Assembly: GCF_005405265.1 (NCBI RefSeq)
Contig: NZ_BJDS01000015.1
Location: forward strand, 16,257 to 80,256
DNA from: Enterococcus songbeiensis
Lineage (GTDB): Bacteria > Bacillota > Bacilli > Lactobacillales > Enterococcaceae
Direction of reading: 5' to 3'
DNA: 64,000 nt
Position numbers and translations under genes: made by a program. The notes below the pieces were generated by a model, which saw nothing but the letters and a program-made list of their open reading frames with translations, was not told the origin of the DNA and made no database searches. How positions within the stretch are numbered: the stretch's first letter is position 1; every line of letters starts with the position of its first letter. Of the stretch, positions 51,685 through 60,368 are shown one piece after another.

Positions 51685-52878
51685 CTATTTTTCAAGCAAC
51701 CAATCCACAATATATTTAACTTCAATTCCATCTATTTGATTAATATCTTGGTATCTACCAGTGACTAGAATCTTTCTATAATTATCAATAATATTATTTA
51801 GATTATCTGTCTCGTGAGTATTATTAGGAAGATCATAAGTAACTTGAACATAAAGAATTTCATCTAATTTTCTAGCGATGAAGTCAATTTCCTTAGTTCC
51901 TAATCGGCCAATATCTACTTGATATCCTCTTCTCTTTAATTCAATAAATACTATGTTCTCTAAACGGTTGCTGTAATTCCCATCTTTTCTCCCAACCGCA
52001 TTTCTTCTTAATCCAGAATCAACAATAAAGTATTTTCCATTGGTTCGTAAGTATTCACGACCACGAATATCATACTGTTTCCCTCGGTAGAATAAATAAC
52101 CAGTTTCCAAGAGATCAAGGTATTTCTTAATTGTAGGAATTGTTGTAGGAACTCCCTCACTCGTTAATGTATTAGCAAGTCTAGCAGAATTAACTAGCTG
52201 TCCTACATTATCTGAAAGAAAGCTAATGAGTGCTTTTAACGTTGCTGGGTCTTTAACGCCAGCTCTAAATGCGATATCATTGAGAACTATTGTGTCGAAT
52301 ATTCCTTGTAGGATTACATCTTTTATTTCTTCATCTGCCAAGACAACTGATGGAAAACCACCATATTTCTCATATTCAAGATAGGCTTGATCTACGTGTC
52401 TGGAATCTGAATTAATTTCCTTTACCTGAAGAAATTCACTAAATGATAAAGGATAAACCAAAATCTCAACGTATCTACCGCTTAACAATGTTGCCAGCTC
52501 GCCCGACAGCATATCAGCATTAGATCCCGTAATAGTAATGTCACTATCGAAGCTCGTTTTTAATCCATTAACAACTCTCTGCCAACCTTCAATCATTTGA
52601 ATTTCATCAAACATAAAATATAGTTTATCCTGATTGTCAGGAAGTCGTTTATCTATTTCTGCTCTAAACTTCTTTTCACTATTTATTGAAAGAGATTCAT
52701 AGCTCTCAAAATTAATATAGATTATATTTTCATCTTTGACCCCCAAATCTTCAAGATATTGTTTATATAATTTCATCAAAAAAGATTTTCCAGATCTTCG
52801 AACCCCAGTCAATATTTTTATAAAATCAGAATCTTTGAACTTGAGAATTTGATCTAGATAAAAAGGTCTATTAAACAT
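51685..52878 (-). CDS. AAA ATPase with DUF4143 / nuclease-like C-terminus
   Basis: A 397-residue protein. The N-terminal AAA_14 domain has Walker A GVRRSGKS near residue 26-33 and Walker B YFMFDEIQ; the C-terminal DUF4143 domain ends with a PD-(D/E)xK-like strand GTKEIDFIARK. Such ATPases are widespread in bacteria and archaea, often on mobile DNA, and their role is unknown. ATG 52878 follows GAGGTGAG; a frame start at 52914 is less likely. An extended -10 TGGTATAAT lies at 52987-52992 on the - strand. Base composition is more AT-rich than the neighbours, consistent with transfer. Confidence 0.87.
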   Translation of the reverse strand: MFNRPFYLDQILKFKDSDFIKILTGVRRSGKSFLMKLYKQYLEDLGVKDENIIYINFESYESLSINSEKKFRAEIDKRLPDNQDKLYFMFDEIQMIEGWQRVVNGLKTSFDSDITITGSNADMLSGELATLLSGRYVEILVYPLSFSEFLQVKEINSDSRHVDQAYLEYEKYGGFPSVVLADEEIKDVILQGIFDTIVLNDIAFRAGVKDPATLKALISFLSDNVGQLVNSARLANTLTSEGVPTTIPTIKKYLDLLETGYLFYRGKQYDIRGREYLRTNGKYFIVDSGLRRNAVGRKDGNYSNRLENIVFIELKRRGYQVDIGRLGTKEIDFIARKLDEILYVQVTYDLPNNTHETDNLNNIIDNYRKILVTGRYQDINQIDGIEVKYIVDWLLEK

Positions 52879-53039
52879 ACTTCTCACCTCGCCAATTTGT
52901 AATAAGTACCTCACTTGAAAATATAAAGTTTGTTTTATATTTATCTCTTAACGTGGATAATATAAACTTTGATTTATATATATGTCATTATACCATAATA
53001 TTTAAAGACCTGTTTATATTTTTCGGCTTTTAACCAAAA

Positions 53040-53073
53040 CAGTCACCCATTATGACTATCCATTAGGTGACTG
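53040..53073 (-). terminator. hairpin after a decayed gene
   Basis: Perfect 8-base stem CAGTCACC/GGTGACTG followed on the - strand by TTTTGG. It follows the broken coding region at 53086-53640. Confidence 0.55.
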
Positions 53074-53085
53074 CCGTGATTGTGT

Positions 53086-53641
53086 CTATTTTTTTGGAGG
53101 GAGGGGCCACCGGTTTCTTGTATTCCATCGAAATAAATAAAATAGTTTTGAGAATACAACTATGATTTTATGACTCCTGGAATAACCAATAACGATGAAC
53201 ATAGAACTAAAAGGAAGTGGAGTAAAGTCTGCATATTTATCTACTAAAAAATTATTAGATAAATTACGACCTATTGAAAAGGTATTTCTAGCATTATTCC
53301 TATAACTTGGAATCTCCATAGCTTTATCAAAATAATTTTCAGCTTTCTCTCCCTCAATCAACTGGATTTATTGAAGAGCATGAAGTTATTAGTGTCTTCT
53401 ATAGCACTTCCTTCACCACCAACAAGTTTTATATAACCTTGAAGGCTCATCATCTGCAACAGGTTTTTCAATCAATCTGAAAAAGATTTTATTTACTGAG
53501 CCACGACCTTCGCATCAGCATTTTCTAAAGAAACGCTGATTTCTCGGGGAAGAGAAGTATCGTGCTACAAATTGGCAGTTCTTTTTAACGAATAGACATC
53601 ACTTCTATCGTTTTTTTACTTGACTGATCTTTTTCTAATCA
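53086..53641 (-). pseudogene. decayed gene remnants upstream of the lipoprotein pair
   Basis: The - strand contains protein-like stretches in changing frames: PREISVSLENADAKVVAQ then SLQGYIKLVGGEGSAIEDTN, and finally a 91-codon open frame starting MIEGEKAENYFDKAMEIPSY and ending at 53086. Stops interrupt every frame across the whole, and a terminator hairpin follows. It looks like one gene that has collected several frameshifts. I do not recognise the family; location suggests an exported protein related to the neighbouring lipoproteins, but similarity is not evident. Confidence 0.35.
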
Positions 53642-54661
53642 TCAAAGAGTTGGATTAATGCTCAGCTTGATGATGCCCACTGGTTGTTCTGCCTGATCTG
53701 GATTGATGACAAATTGAATTTCTTGTTGGTCATCTTCCAAACCGTAGGAAACAGCAAATTGCATTGTTTCTCCGGGACCTAAAATAAAATCATAAAAATT
53801 ATACAAGAGCTGATCTTCTTCTGGATGCTCCGCCAAATAATTTTCATCTAACCAAACTTCCTCCAATGCAAGCTCTTCTTTATCTGTCACTTGACTGATT
53901 GTTCCTAGTGAATAGAATGAATCTGCGCTAAAATAGTCCTCTTCACTGATATTCTCCATTTTGAAAACGATAAAGACAGCAGGATCACCTTCTTCATCAG
54001 AAACAACTTTTGCAGCATTAACAGTTAATTCAAACCCTGGGGTGTGGATTATTTTGTCTTGAATAGAAATTTGTTTATTCTTGTAAAGTGTTTCTGCTTC
54101 CTCATAACTCTCATCGTCTTCTTCAAAATCATAATCATCCTCTGACCACTCATCTGTAAAACTAAAGATACTTCCTCCAGTGATTCGTTTTAAAGGCTGA
54201 ACGATGCTATCTGGAACCTCTTCATCATAATAAGTATCCCCAATATCTTGTGCAGCTTTTAGAAAACTAAAAAGTTGAATCATCTGATCATAATCCGTCG
54301 TTTTGGCATTTTTTATTGCCTGATAGAATTCTATGCCTCGTTCATTTAAGCGTAATAATTCTTTGGTCAATTCTTTTTGAGTCGCATTGTGAACCAAATC
54401 AGCAGAGAGGATTTTTAATTTATTGTCTATTTCCTGAGCTTCATTTTTCGTGATCGCATTCTTTGGGGAAGAGCCGTCTGCAAAAACTTTTTCTACTGGT
54501 TCATAAACGATCGTACTGATTTTTTCATAGTAACCGTATAATTCTTTTTTTGAATAACTTCTGGTTTCATTTCCTTGGCAGCCTGCAAGAAGCACAAGAC
54601 AGCCAATCATCAGCAGAACATTGCTAAAATAAGAAATTTTCTTGTGAAATACAGGTACCAT
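53642..54661 (-). CDS. acidic lipoprotein, DUF5067-like
   Basis: A 339-residue lipoprotein with lipobox LLAGC (Cys28). A helical N-terminal domain (about 40-170) is followed by a very acidic linker (DEWSEDDYDFEEDDESYEEAE) and a beta-rich C-terminal domain with FELTVNAAKVVSDEEGDPAVFIVF and LGPGETMQFAVSYGL, as in DUF5067/DUF4352-type telokin-like domains. It is a paralogue of the next gene, sharing the layout and many residues in the last 120. GGAGGAAG precedes the ATG. The function is unknown; it is probably displayed on the outer membrane face. Confidence 0.85.
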   Translation of the reverse strand: MVPVFHKKISYFSNVLLMIGCLVLLAGCQGNETRSYSKKELYGYYEKISTIVYEPVEKVFADGSSPKNAITKNEAQEIDNKLKILSADLVHNATQKELTKELLRLNERGIEFYQAIKNAKTTDYDQMIQLFSFLKAAQDIGDTYYDEEVPDSIVQPLKRITGGSIFSFTDEWSEDDYDFEEDDESYEEAETLYKNKQISIQDKIIHTPGFELTVNAAKVVSDEEGDPAVFIVFKMENISEEDYFSADSFYSLGTISQVTDKEELALEEVWLDENYLAEHPEEDQLLYNFYDFILGPGETMQFAVSYGLEDDQQEIQFVINPDQAEQPVGIIKLSINPTL

Positions 54662-54716
54662 TTGCTTCCTCCTTCTTGATTTGTAAGAGATGCATACTAT
54701 TTTAACAACAATTCTA

Positions 54717-55718
54717 TTATTTCGTTGCTAAATCCATCTTAATCGTACCCACAGGTTCGTTGTCCCAGTCAGGATTTACCTCAAACTCAATCTTTTGTTT
54801 ACTATCAGCCAATTTATACGCAGCGGCTGCCTGCATTGTTTCCCCTGGGGCTACAATTTCAAGGTAATAATTATCATTTAAAGTTTGATCTTTCTCATTG
54901 CTCTCAAGATATTCTTCACTTGGGTCGCTTTCATCTAATGCCACATGACCTTTATCCGTTGTTTGATAAAAAGTACCCAAATAGTAAAGCAGGTCAAGAT
55001 CGAGATCATCCGAATCACTCAAATTTTTTACTTCATAGGTAATTAAAGCCGCATCACCGTCATCATAATCAGGAACGATTTTCGCACTTTTTAGTGTTAA
55101 TTCAAAATCTTCAGTGGTAATGGTCATTCCTTTGATGGCGACATCCTCATTTGAATAATAGTATTCTTCATCATCTTCGTATTCTTCATCTTCTTCATAG
55201 TCATCGTCACTTTCCCCACCAAAAAGTCCTTCTAACCCACTACCAGATTCTTCACTTTCCTCAAGGCTCTCAGTAATTTCCTTAAAGGTATCTGGAATCT
55301 CGCCATCAAAATAATCATCACCAACATCTTCTAACGATTTCAGAAAATCAAGCATCTTGATAGCTACATCATACTCATCCGCTTCCAAATCATCCGTACT
55401 CTTATAAATATCTAATGCTTTATCATTTAGCTTGATTAAAGCATTGGTTATTTTTTTCTCTGAATTATTGCTTTCCAAAGATTCTTTAATATCAGTTAAA
55501 TCATCTTTAGCCTCTTTAAACTCATCTTCCAAATCTGCCAAACTATCTTCATCTGTTACATCGATTTCTCCGTTGACAAGCTGTTCAATGGGTTCATAAG
55601 TCGTCTCTGCAATATCATCATAATACCGTTGTAAATCTTTCTTTGTATAATTTGGTCCTTGCTGACAACCCGCGAGAAACAATGCAGCAAAGCTGACAGT
55701 CATCAAAATTTTTTTCAT
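54717..55718 (-). CDS. acidic lipoprotein, DUF5067-like (paralogue)
   Basis: A 333-residue lipoprotein with signal peptide MKKILMTVSFAALFLAGC (Cys18). The same plan as its neighbour: helical part, an Asp/Glu/Tyr-rich linker (DDDYEEDEEYEDDEEYYY) and a C-terminal domain with FELTLKSAKIVPDYDDGDAALITYEVKN and APGETMQAAAAYKL. The two genes are 55 bases apart and arose by tandem duplication. The acidic linker could bind cations or cell-wall polymers; no function is known. AGGAG precedes the ATG. Confidence 0.85.
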   Translation of the reverse strand: MKKILMTVSFAALFLAGCQQGPNYTKKDLQRYYDDIAETTYEPIEQLVNGEIDVTDEDSLADLEDEFKEAKDDLTDIKESLESNNSEKKITNALIKLNDKALDIYKSTDDLEADEYDVAIKMLDFLKSLEDVGDDYFDGEIPDTFKEITESLEESEESGSGLEGLFGGESDDDYEEDEEYEDDEEYYYSNEDVAIKGMTITTEDFELTLKSAKIVPDYDDGDAALITYEVKNLSDSDDLDLDLLYYLGTFYQTTDKGHVALDESDPSEEYLESNEKDQTLNDNYYLEIVAPGETMQAAAAYKLADSKQKIEFEVNPDWDNEPVGTIKMDLATK

Positions 55719-55988
55719 TTTCTTCTCCTTTATTTCTGCTTTTTTAATAGCATTGATTTACCCAATAATGTATCTCTATTTCGTATCTACCTAATTTTGC
55801 CATATTTTCCAGTAAAAAAAATGTCAATTTTTAACCAGTTCACACGAATTTATGACATTTGTTCAATTTTTTATTGAAATATGAATAAAAATAAACGGAA
55901 CCAGTTTTTTTGTTGTTTTATTAAGAAAATTTAATAATTTATTTGCTATTTTTTGCTAAAAAAATCGTCCTATTGGTGAATGAAAATC
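55719..55988. other. AT-rich intergenic region
   Basis: Promoter region of the lipoprotein pair and the end of the trpB unit. No gene or RNA was recognised. Confidence 0.5.
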
Positions 55989-56078
55989 AAAAAAAGCCCA
56001 AACAATAGTCAAGACCAGAGAATCCTGTTGCTGTTTGTCGCAACTAATGATTCTTACTGTTTTTACTATTGTTTGGAC
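55989..56078 (-). terminator. three-tier terminator hairpin after trpB
   Basis: Outer arms CCAAACAATAGT/ACTATTGTTTGG (55998-56009, 56065-56076), middle AGAATC/GATTCT, inner GTTGC/GCAAC; T7 follows on the - strand. Unusually long for a plain terminator. Confidence 0.75.
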
Positions 56079-56113
56079 TATTGATTGATTACAACTTCAT
56101 TAAGGCTTTTTTT

Positions 56114-57301
56114 CTAAAGAATAATATTCAGGTACTTAGCTACCTGTTCTACGTCTTTGTCTCCACGTCCGGATATATTGATAATGACCAGTTCTTCTTT
56201 TGACAAAGTGGGAACTCGCTTGATTGCTTCTGCAATCGCATGTGAGCTCTCAATCGCTGGAATGATTCCCTCTGTTTTCGAAAGTGTCAAAAATCCATCT
56301 ACTGCCTCTTTGTCAGTCACAGCGACATATTCTGCCCGGCCAGTTTCTTTTAAAAACGCATGTTCAGGCCCTACACCAGGATAATCTAGTCCTGCAGAAA
56401 TGGAATAAACCGGTAAAATATCACCTTGTTTATCAAAAAGACCATACGTATTCATGCCATCGATAATACCAATTTCTCCTTTCGTCATCGTTGCGGCATG
56501 ATAAGGAGTATCAACACCCTTTCCTGCTGCTTCCACACCAATCAATTTTACTGACGGCTCAGGAATAAACGCAGCAAATGCACCGATTGCATTTGATCCG
56601 CCTCCTACACAGGCAAAAATGTAATCTGGCAAGCGACCTTCTTTTTCTAAAATTTGTCTCTTTGCTTCCTCACTGATAATTTTTTGAAAATCTTTTACCA
56701 TCGTCGGATAAGGATGAGGACCCACAGCCGAGCCGAGAACATAAAATGTATCCTCTAAATGTTCAATGAAATAGCCGAAAGTGGCATCCACCGCATCCTT
56801 TAAAGTTTGAGTTCCTTGGGTCACAGAATGAACTTTGGCGCCTAACATCTCCATTCGAAAAACATTCAGCTTTTGACGAGCCACATCTTCTGCACCCATA
56901 AATACTTCACACGCCATACCGAATTTTGCCGCAGCTGCAGCAGTGGCTACTCCGTGCTGGCCAGCTCCAGTTTCAGCAATGATTTTGGTCTTTCCCATTC
57001 GTTTTGCAAGTAGAATTTGTCCTAAAACATTATTTAGTTTATGTGCGCCAAGGTGATTCAAATCTTCACGCTTCAGATAAATTTTTGCTCCTCCCAATTT
57101 TTTCGTCAAAGATTCTGCAAAATACAATGGCGTTTCCCGCCCTGAATAATCTTTTAAATAATGCTGATATTCCGCCAAAAATTCCGGATCATCTTTATAT
57201 TGTTCGTATGCTGCTGCAACTTGATCCAAAGCCACTTTTACCTCATTAGGAACAAATTGTCCGCCAAATTCACCATAAAATCCTTTTTCATTCATTGTCA
57301 T
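56114..57301 (-). CDS. trpB: tryptophan synthase beta subunit
   Basis: A 395-residue PLP enzyme that joins indole and serine to tryptophan. PLP is bound by Lys88 in [13 protein letters not shown], with the phosphate loop [10 protein letters not shown] further on, and the start [14 protein letters not shown] is typical of TrpB1. No trpA or other trp gene is nearby, so it may use free indole. ATG 57301 is set by AAGGAG nine bases upstream (GTG 57307 is closer than usual). The leader of about 255 bases contains a short frame with two Trp codons and competing hairpins, pointing to control by tryptophan level. Confidence 0.95.
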   Translation of the reverse strand: MTMNEKGFYGEFGGQFVPNEVKVALDQVAAAYEQYKDDPEFLAEYQHYLKDYSGRETPLYFAESLTKKLGGAKIYLKREDLNHLGAHKLNNVLGQILLAKRMGKTKIIAETGAGQHGVATAAAAAKFGMACEVFMGAEDVARQKLNVFRMEMLGAKVHSVTQGTQTLKDAVDATFGYFIEHLEDTFYVLGSAVGPHPYPTMVKDFQKIISEEAKRQILEKEGRLPDYIFACVGGGSNAIGAFAAFIPEPSVKLIGVEAAGKGVDTPYHAATMTKGEIGIIDGMNTYGLFDKQGDILPVYSISAGLDYPGVGPEHAFLKETGRAEYVAVTDKEAVDGFLTLSKTEGIIPAIESSHAIAEAIKRVPTLSKEELVIINISGRGDKDVEQVAKYLNIIL

Positions 57302-57354
57302 AGTCACTTTCTCCTTAGGTCTATTTTAGTTTTTTGTCACCAAAGTATGCTCTA

Positions 57355-57395
57355 AAAAGAAAAAAGACCGAATAGCGAAAAAACGCTAGCCGGTC
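57355..57395 (-). terminator. attenuator terminator in the trpB leader
   Basis: GACCG..TAGCG and CGCTA..CGGTC form the stem (57366-57395), followed on the - strand by a long T-rich run. It lies 54 bases before the trpB start codon. Confidence 0.8.
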
Positions 57396-57420
57396 ATCAA
57401 TCTAAAGGATTATTCACCGA

Positions 57421-57463
57421 CATAGATGCTTTTTAGAACATACTCTAAAAGTTGCATCTATGC
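57421..57463 (-). promoter_or_regulatory. antiterminator-type hairpin (2:3) in the trpB leader
   Basis: GCATAGATGC pairs with GCATCTATG and inside it TTTTAGA with TCTAAAA. The same 5' arm (57449-57463) can instead pair with 57472-57486, which begins at the leader-peptide stop codon, giving the 1:2 alternative of classical attenuators. Confidence 0.6.
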
Positions 57464-57485
57464 CTTTACCTGCATACACACAACT

Positions 57486-57530
57486 TCATCTTTGCCAGTT
57501 TTGCCAATTTATCATGGAATGTGTAAACAT
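57486..57530 (-). CDS. trpB leader peptide with two Trp codons
   Basis: A 14-codon frame, MFTHSMINWQNWQR, ending in TGA. AAAGG lies nine bases before the ATG. Two TGG codons lie near the end (57504-57506 and 57495-57497), close to the first hairpin arm. Tryptophan is rare, so two in 14 codons directly before trpB are unlikely by chance. By size and layout it resembles TrpL of enteric bacteria; a T-box motif is not present in this leader. An upstream ATG at 57539 in the same frame is an alternative start. Confidence 0.65.
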   Translation of the reverse strand: MFTHSMINWQNWQR

Positions 57531-57561
57531 GTGAATCATCCTTTCCGTTTTATTTTCCAAA

Positions 57562-57589
57562 ATCATAGCACAGAAACAAAAAAATACAA
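57562..57589 (-). promoter_or_regulatory. trpB promoter
   Basis: TTGTAT, 16-base spacer, TATGAT with TGC directly before it (extended -10). Start of transcription near 57555, about 25 bases before the leader peptide. Confidence 0.7.
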
Positions 57590-57642
57590 CGCTTTTTCTA
57601 AAGTTTTTTTAGAGTCTTTTAAAAGATTGGATTATTTTAACT

Positions 57643-58176
57643 TCAGCGATTAATCACAAAATCGAACCAACCTTTTCTTTTGACAGGAACATCATATTTT
57701 AATTGATAGCTCATTTGACCTTCAGATAACGCAGCGTAAATCTCCTGTAACTCTTTTTGTCCATCTTCCATTGACTCATACCAAGCCAATGGAACCATAT
57801 TCTCTCCCCAAAAAGTAGTTGCATCAATTCCAAGCATTTGAACAGCAGGTTGTCCCTTCTTTTTACCGAAAACATTAGCAAGTTGAAATTTATAAAATGA
57901 AGAAAGCTGTCCGTTAATCTTGCTCATGATTGAAATTCGATGAGTTCCTTCATTGATTGGTTTTTTCGTAAATGATTTTTTATCTAAATTTCCTAAAAGG
58001 TAACCAAATGAGACTTCAAAATAATTTGCAATAAGCGCTAGTTTTTCAAAGTCTGGATGTGCTGTCCCATTTTCATATTTTGTAATTGATTGTCTGGAAA
58101 CATTTAATAATTCTGATAATGCTTCCTGAGAAACACCTTTTTCTTTTCTTAACTCTTTCAATTTTTCACTAAACAT
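57643..58176 (-). CDS. XRE-family transcriptional regulator
   Basis: A 177-residue protein with an N-terminal Cro/C1-type HTH (residues about 5-58: LKELRKEKGVSQEALSELLNVSRQSITKYENGTAHPDFEKLALIANYF) and a C-terminal domain of unknown type ending KYDVPVKRKGWFDFVINR. AGAAGGG precedes the start. It sits alone upstream of the trpB unit; whether it regulates trpB or the small membrane protein upstream is unknown. Confidence 0.88.
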   Translation of the reverse strand: MFSEKLKELRKEKGVSQEALSELLNVSRQSITKYENGTAHPDFEKLALIANYFEVSFGYLLGNLDKKSFTKKPINEGTHRISIMSKINGQLSSFYKFQLANVFGKKKGQPAVQMLGIDATTFWGENMVPLAWYESMEDGQKELQEIYAALSEGQMSYQLKYDVPVKRKGWFDFVINR

Positions 58177-58291
58177 CTATTTACAACCCTTCTCATCCAT
58201 TCTTGTTCATTTGAATAAAAAAGGCAAGAACTAAAAAGTTGCATTTCGTCAACTACTCGTTGCAAGGTAATCTTATGCGGCTAGAAATATT

Positions 58292-58438
58292 TCATATCAA
58301 CACTGACATCAAATAAATGATGCCAGTAACTATAAAAGACAAAATGACTTTATTGGTTTTCTTTTCGGGATCGATTGCGATTTTTTGCAGTGTGATAACA
58401 CCTGATCCTATTAAGAAAAATAATAACAAAAATCCCAC
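58292..58438 (-). CDS. small two-helix membrane protein (48 residues)
   Basis: A short frame starting at GTG with GGGGG seven bases upstream. It encodes VGFLLLFFLIGSGVITLQKI, then a charged turn AIDPEKKTNK, then a second hydrophobic segment VILSFIVTGIIYLMSVLI, so it is a hairpin of two membrane helices. No family recognised. The hydrophobic-charged-hydrophobic pattern and the ribosome site support it; its small size and GTG start leave doubt. Confidence 0.5.
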   Translation of the reverse strand: MGFLLLFFLIGSGVITLQKIAIDPEKKTNKVILSFIVTGIIYLMSVLI

Positions 58439-58546
58439 TTCGACACCCCCACAGTTAATCTCGATTCATTTGCTCTTGCTATAATTTTATTTATTTGAAT
58501 AGTCCATTCTCAATTTATGCTTAATGTAAAAAAATATACTATAAGT

Positions 58547-58585
58547 GTAAGGAAAAAAGAATCAATCAGATTCTTTTTTCCTTAC
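58547..58585 (-). terminator. terminator of the BlaI-M56-peptide operon
   Basis: Perfect 17-base stem: GTAAGGAAAAAAGAATC and its complement around a 5-base loop, four bases after the stop of the small secreted peptide gene. Confidence 0.8.
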
Positions 58586-58588
58586 TTT

Positions 58589-58807
58589 TTAAACTGGAAC
58601 CCATTCGCCTAACCATTTAGCCGCGGTATAATCGTATTGTCGTTTATACGCTTTTCCGTTGATATTTTTAAAACGCCAGCCAATAATATTCGCTCTTGCT
58701 GAAATTTGAGGTTCTGTCTGAGGCACTTCTTCTGCAGATGAAACGAGCGGAAAGCTACTTACCCCAATAATTCCTACAATTAATCCAACGAGTACTCTTT
58801 TTTTCAC
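58589..58807 (-). CDS. small secreted protein
   Basis: A 72-residue precursor with a signal peptide (MKKRVLVGLIVGIIGVSSFPLVSSA, cleavage after SSA) and a mature part of about 47 residues, rich in aromatic residues: IIGWRFKNINGKAYKRQYDY, ending WLGEWVPV. The W-R-x-K / GKxYKRxYxY / WLGEW pattern is known to me from other lactic acid bacteria as small exported proteins of unknown role. GAAGG precedes the ATG. It is 18 bases after the M56 gene and ends the operon, so BlaI probably controls its output. A bacteriocin, pheromone or wall protein is possible. Confidence 0.75.
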   Translation of the reverse strand: MKKRVLVGLIVGIIGVSSFPLVSSAEEVPQTEPQISARANIIGWRFKNINGKAYKRQYDYTAAKWLGEWVPV

Positions 58808-58825
58808 GTCATAACCTTCTTTCGA

Positions 58826-59956
58826 TTATTTTTTTATAATTGGGATTCCCTCAATGGAAGGATCATCCAAATCTGAAATAGTTCCCATATCATTTCCTTC
58901 AATGATTAGTCGAAAAACATTACCCTTTTGTAAAATATATGTTGCTGGTTGATTGGATTCAATTTTTTGAGTGTCTTGAATATCGGCTTCTTTGTAGCGA
59001 TAAGGTTCAAAGATAAAGGAGGTAACGATAAATGGCAGGATAAATGCTAAAGTCAATAGGTACCGTTTCGTTCGCTTATTTTTAAAACCTGCCAAAAGAA
59101 ATTCGATTCGTCTAGAAAGGATATTTGAATCGGAAAAAGTAAAATTCGTCACCAATCTGTTCGCCAGTTTTGGGTCCGTTTTTTTCTCCTTCTTTTTTAC
59201 CGACACGAGAGATTCTACATAGCTAAAATAACCCTCTTTTGTCATAGAAGAAGTTACTTGATGATCCACACGTAACTCAATAATAAAATGGACTTGATTA
59301 CGGAAGAGATATAGTGGGAAGAACCACCAATAGCTGCTGACAATCAACTGCAATAAAAACTTTTTTAGAGGATCTTTATTTTTGATGTGCTGGTATTCAT
59401 GAAGCAAAATATTTTGACGTTCCTCTTCAGAATAACTTTTATCTGGAATAAATATTCTTGGATGAAAAATTCCTAACATAAATGGAGTAGAAACGAATGA
59501 TGACTGATAGACCAACGTTTTCTTAGAAGTGTCTTTTAAAAGACTCGAATCAATCAGTTGTTGAATATCTTGTGATTGGGCACTCTCTTCGATGACACTG
59601 GTCAATTTTTTTAGTCGCAGCCATTTAAAAAAGAACAAAATATAAGAAATAATTGCACCTATAATCCAAATGATTGCAAAGAAACGAAATAGTGAACCAG
59701 ACGTTCCAGATAATGTAAGGTTCGTTTCAAAAAAACTATATATTTTTGGTAATACCGTTTTTGAAGGAACCGTCACTGTATTGGCTAATTCAACAGGGAA
59801 AACCAACCGCATTGAAACAAAAAACGCCAAAATCAACAATAAGTCTGTACGAATCAACCGATAGGCTTTTTTAGAAGTTAGCAGAAACTGAAGCAAAATT
59901 ACCAATAAACAAACTGCCAACAATGAAATAAGCAATGAAGAAAAAGAAAGATTCAT
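58826..59956 (-). CDS. M56-family metallopeptidase (BlaR1/MecR1-like, no sensor domain)
   Basis: A 376-residue membrane protease. Four hydrophobic segments surround a cytoplasmic zinc-peptidase domain with HEYQH (His186, Glu187, His190). BlaR1/MecR1 proteins have a C-terminal penicillin-binding domain of about 250 residues; here only a last helix and about 60 outer residues follow, so beta-lactams are not the likely signal. It should cleave the BlaI-type repressor encoded three bases upstream. No beta-lactamase gene is nearby. Confidence 0.88.
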   Translation of the reverse strand: MNLSFSSLLISLLAVCLLVILLQFLLTSKKAYRLIRTDLLLILAFFVSMRLVFPVELANTVTVPSKTVLPKIYSFFETNLTLSGTSGSLFRFFAIIWIIGAIISYILFFFKWLRLKKLTSVIEESAQSQDIQQLIDSSLLKDTSKKTLVYQSSFVSTPFMLGIFHPRIFIPDKSYSEEERQNILLHEYQHIKNKDPLKKFLLQLIVSSYWWFFPLYLFRNQVHFIIELRVDHQVTSSMTKEGYFSYVESLVSVKKKEKKTDPKLANRLVTNFTFSDSNILSRRIEFLLAGFKNKRTKRYLLTLAFILPFIVTSFIFEPYRYKEADIQDTQKIESNQPATYILQKGNVFRLIIEGNDMGTISDLDDPSIEGIPIIKK

Positions 59957-59959
59957 AAA

Positions 59960-60334
59960 TTATTTCCCTTCGTTCAGCTCATCCTTTTTCCGTTGAATCA
60001 TTTGCTCTAATTCATCAAGAACAACTTCATCGTCATTGGTCTCAATAAAATTTGATACAAGTGACTTCATTGAAAAGGAGGAAAGCTGGCTGGTAACAAA
60101 TTCTTCTTGCGCAATGGTCGGTCTGAATAATCGAGTAAGCACCGTTCCACTGTAACCAATATCATCAACAGCTATTAATTGATACTTCAACAGTTTACGC
60201 AAAACAGCTTGGATAGTATTTTTATTCAATGATGGGTCGTTTCGTTCGATGTCACTCGCCGATAGGGCTTTTTCCGTATTCCACAGAACCGTCATGATCT
60301 GCATTTCTTTTTTTGTGAGTTTGATATTTTTCAC
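59960..60334 (-). CDS. BlaI/MecI/CopY-family repressor
   Basis: A 124-residue winged-helix repressor. The N-terminal domain reads KLTKKEMQIMTVLWNTEKALSASDIE and LNKNTIQAVLRKLLKYQLIAVDDIG; the C-terminal helix pair mediates dimer formation and carries the region usually cut by the partner peptidase (FVTSQLSSFSMKSLVSNF). It is the first gene of the BlaI-M56-secreted peptide operon. A perfect palindrome CGTAAATATTTACG lies before its promoter. AGGAGG precedes the start. Confidence 0.93.
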   Translation of the reverse strand: MKNIKLTKKEMQIMTVLWNTEKALSASDIERNDPSLNKNTIQAVLRKLLKYQLIAVDDIGYSGTVLTRLFRPTIAQEEFVTSQLSSFSMKSLVSNFIETNDDEVVLDELEQMIQRKKDELNEGK

Positions 60335-60368
60335 TCTTTCTACCTCCTGAAAGTATTCTCTAAAATAA

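Noticed and set aside
52915..53000. CRISPR-like or operator repeats AAGTTTATATT before the ATPase
   Set aside because: Only two loose copies in AT-rich DNA; not above chance.
57301..57555. T-box riboswitch in the trpB leader
   Set aside because: The T-box sequence (AGGGTGGNACCGCG-like) and specifier-loop layout are not visible; the leader peptide explains the structure better.
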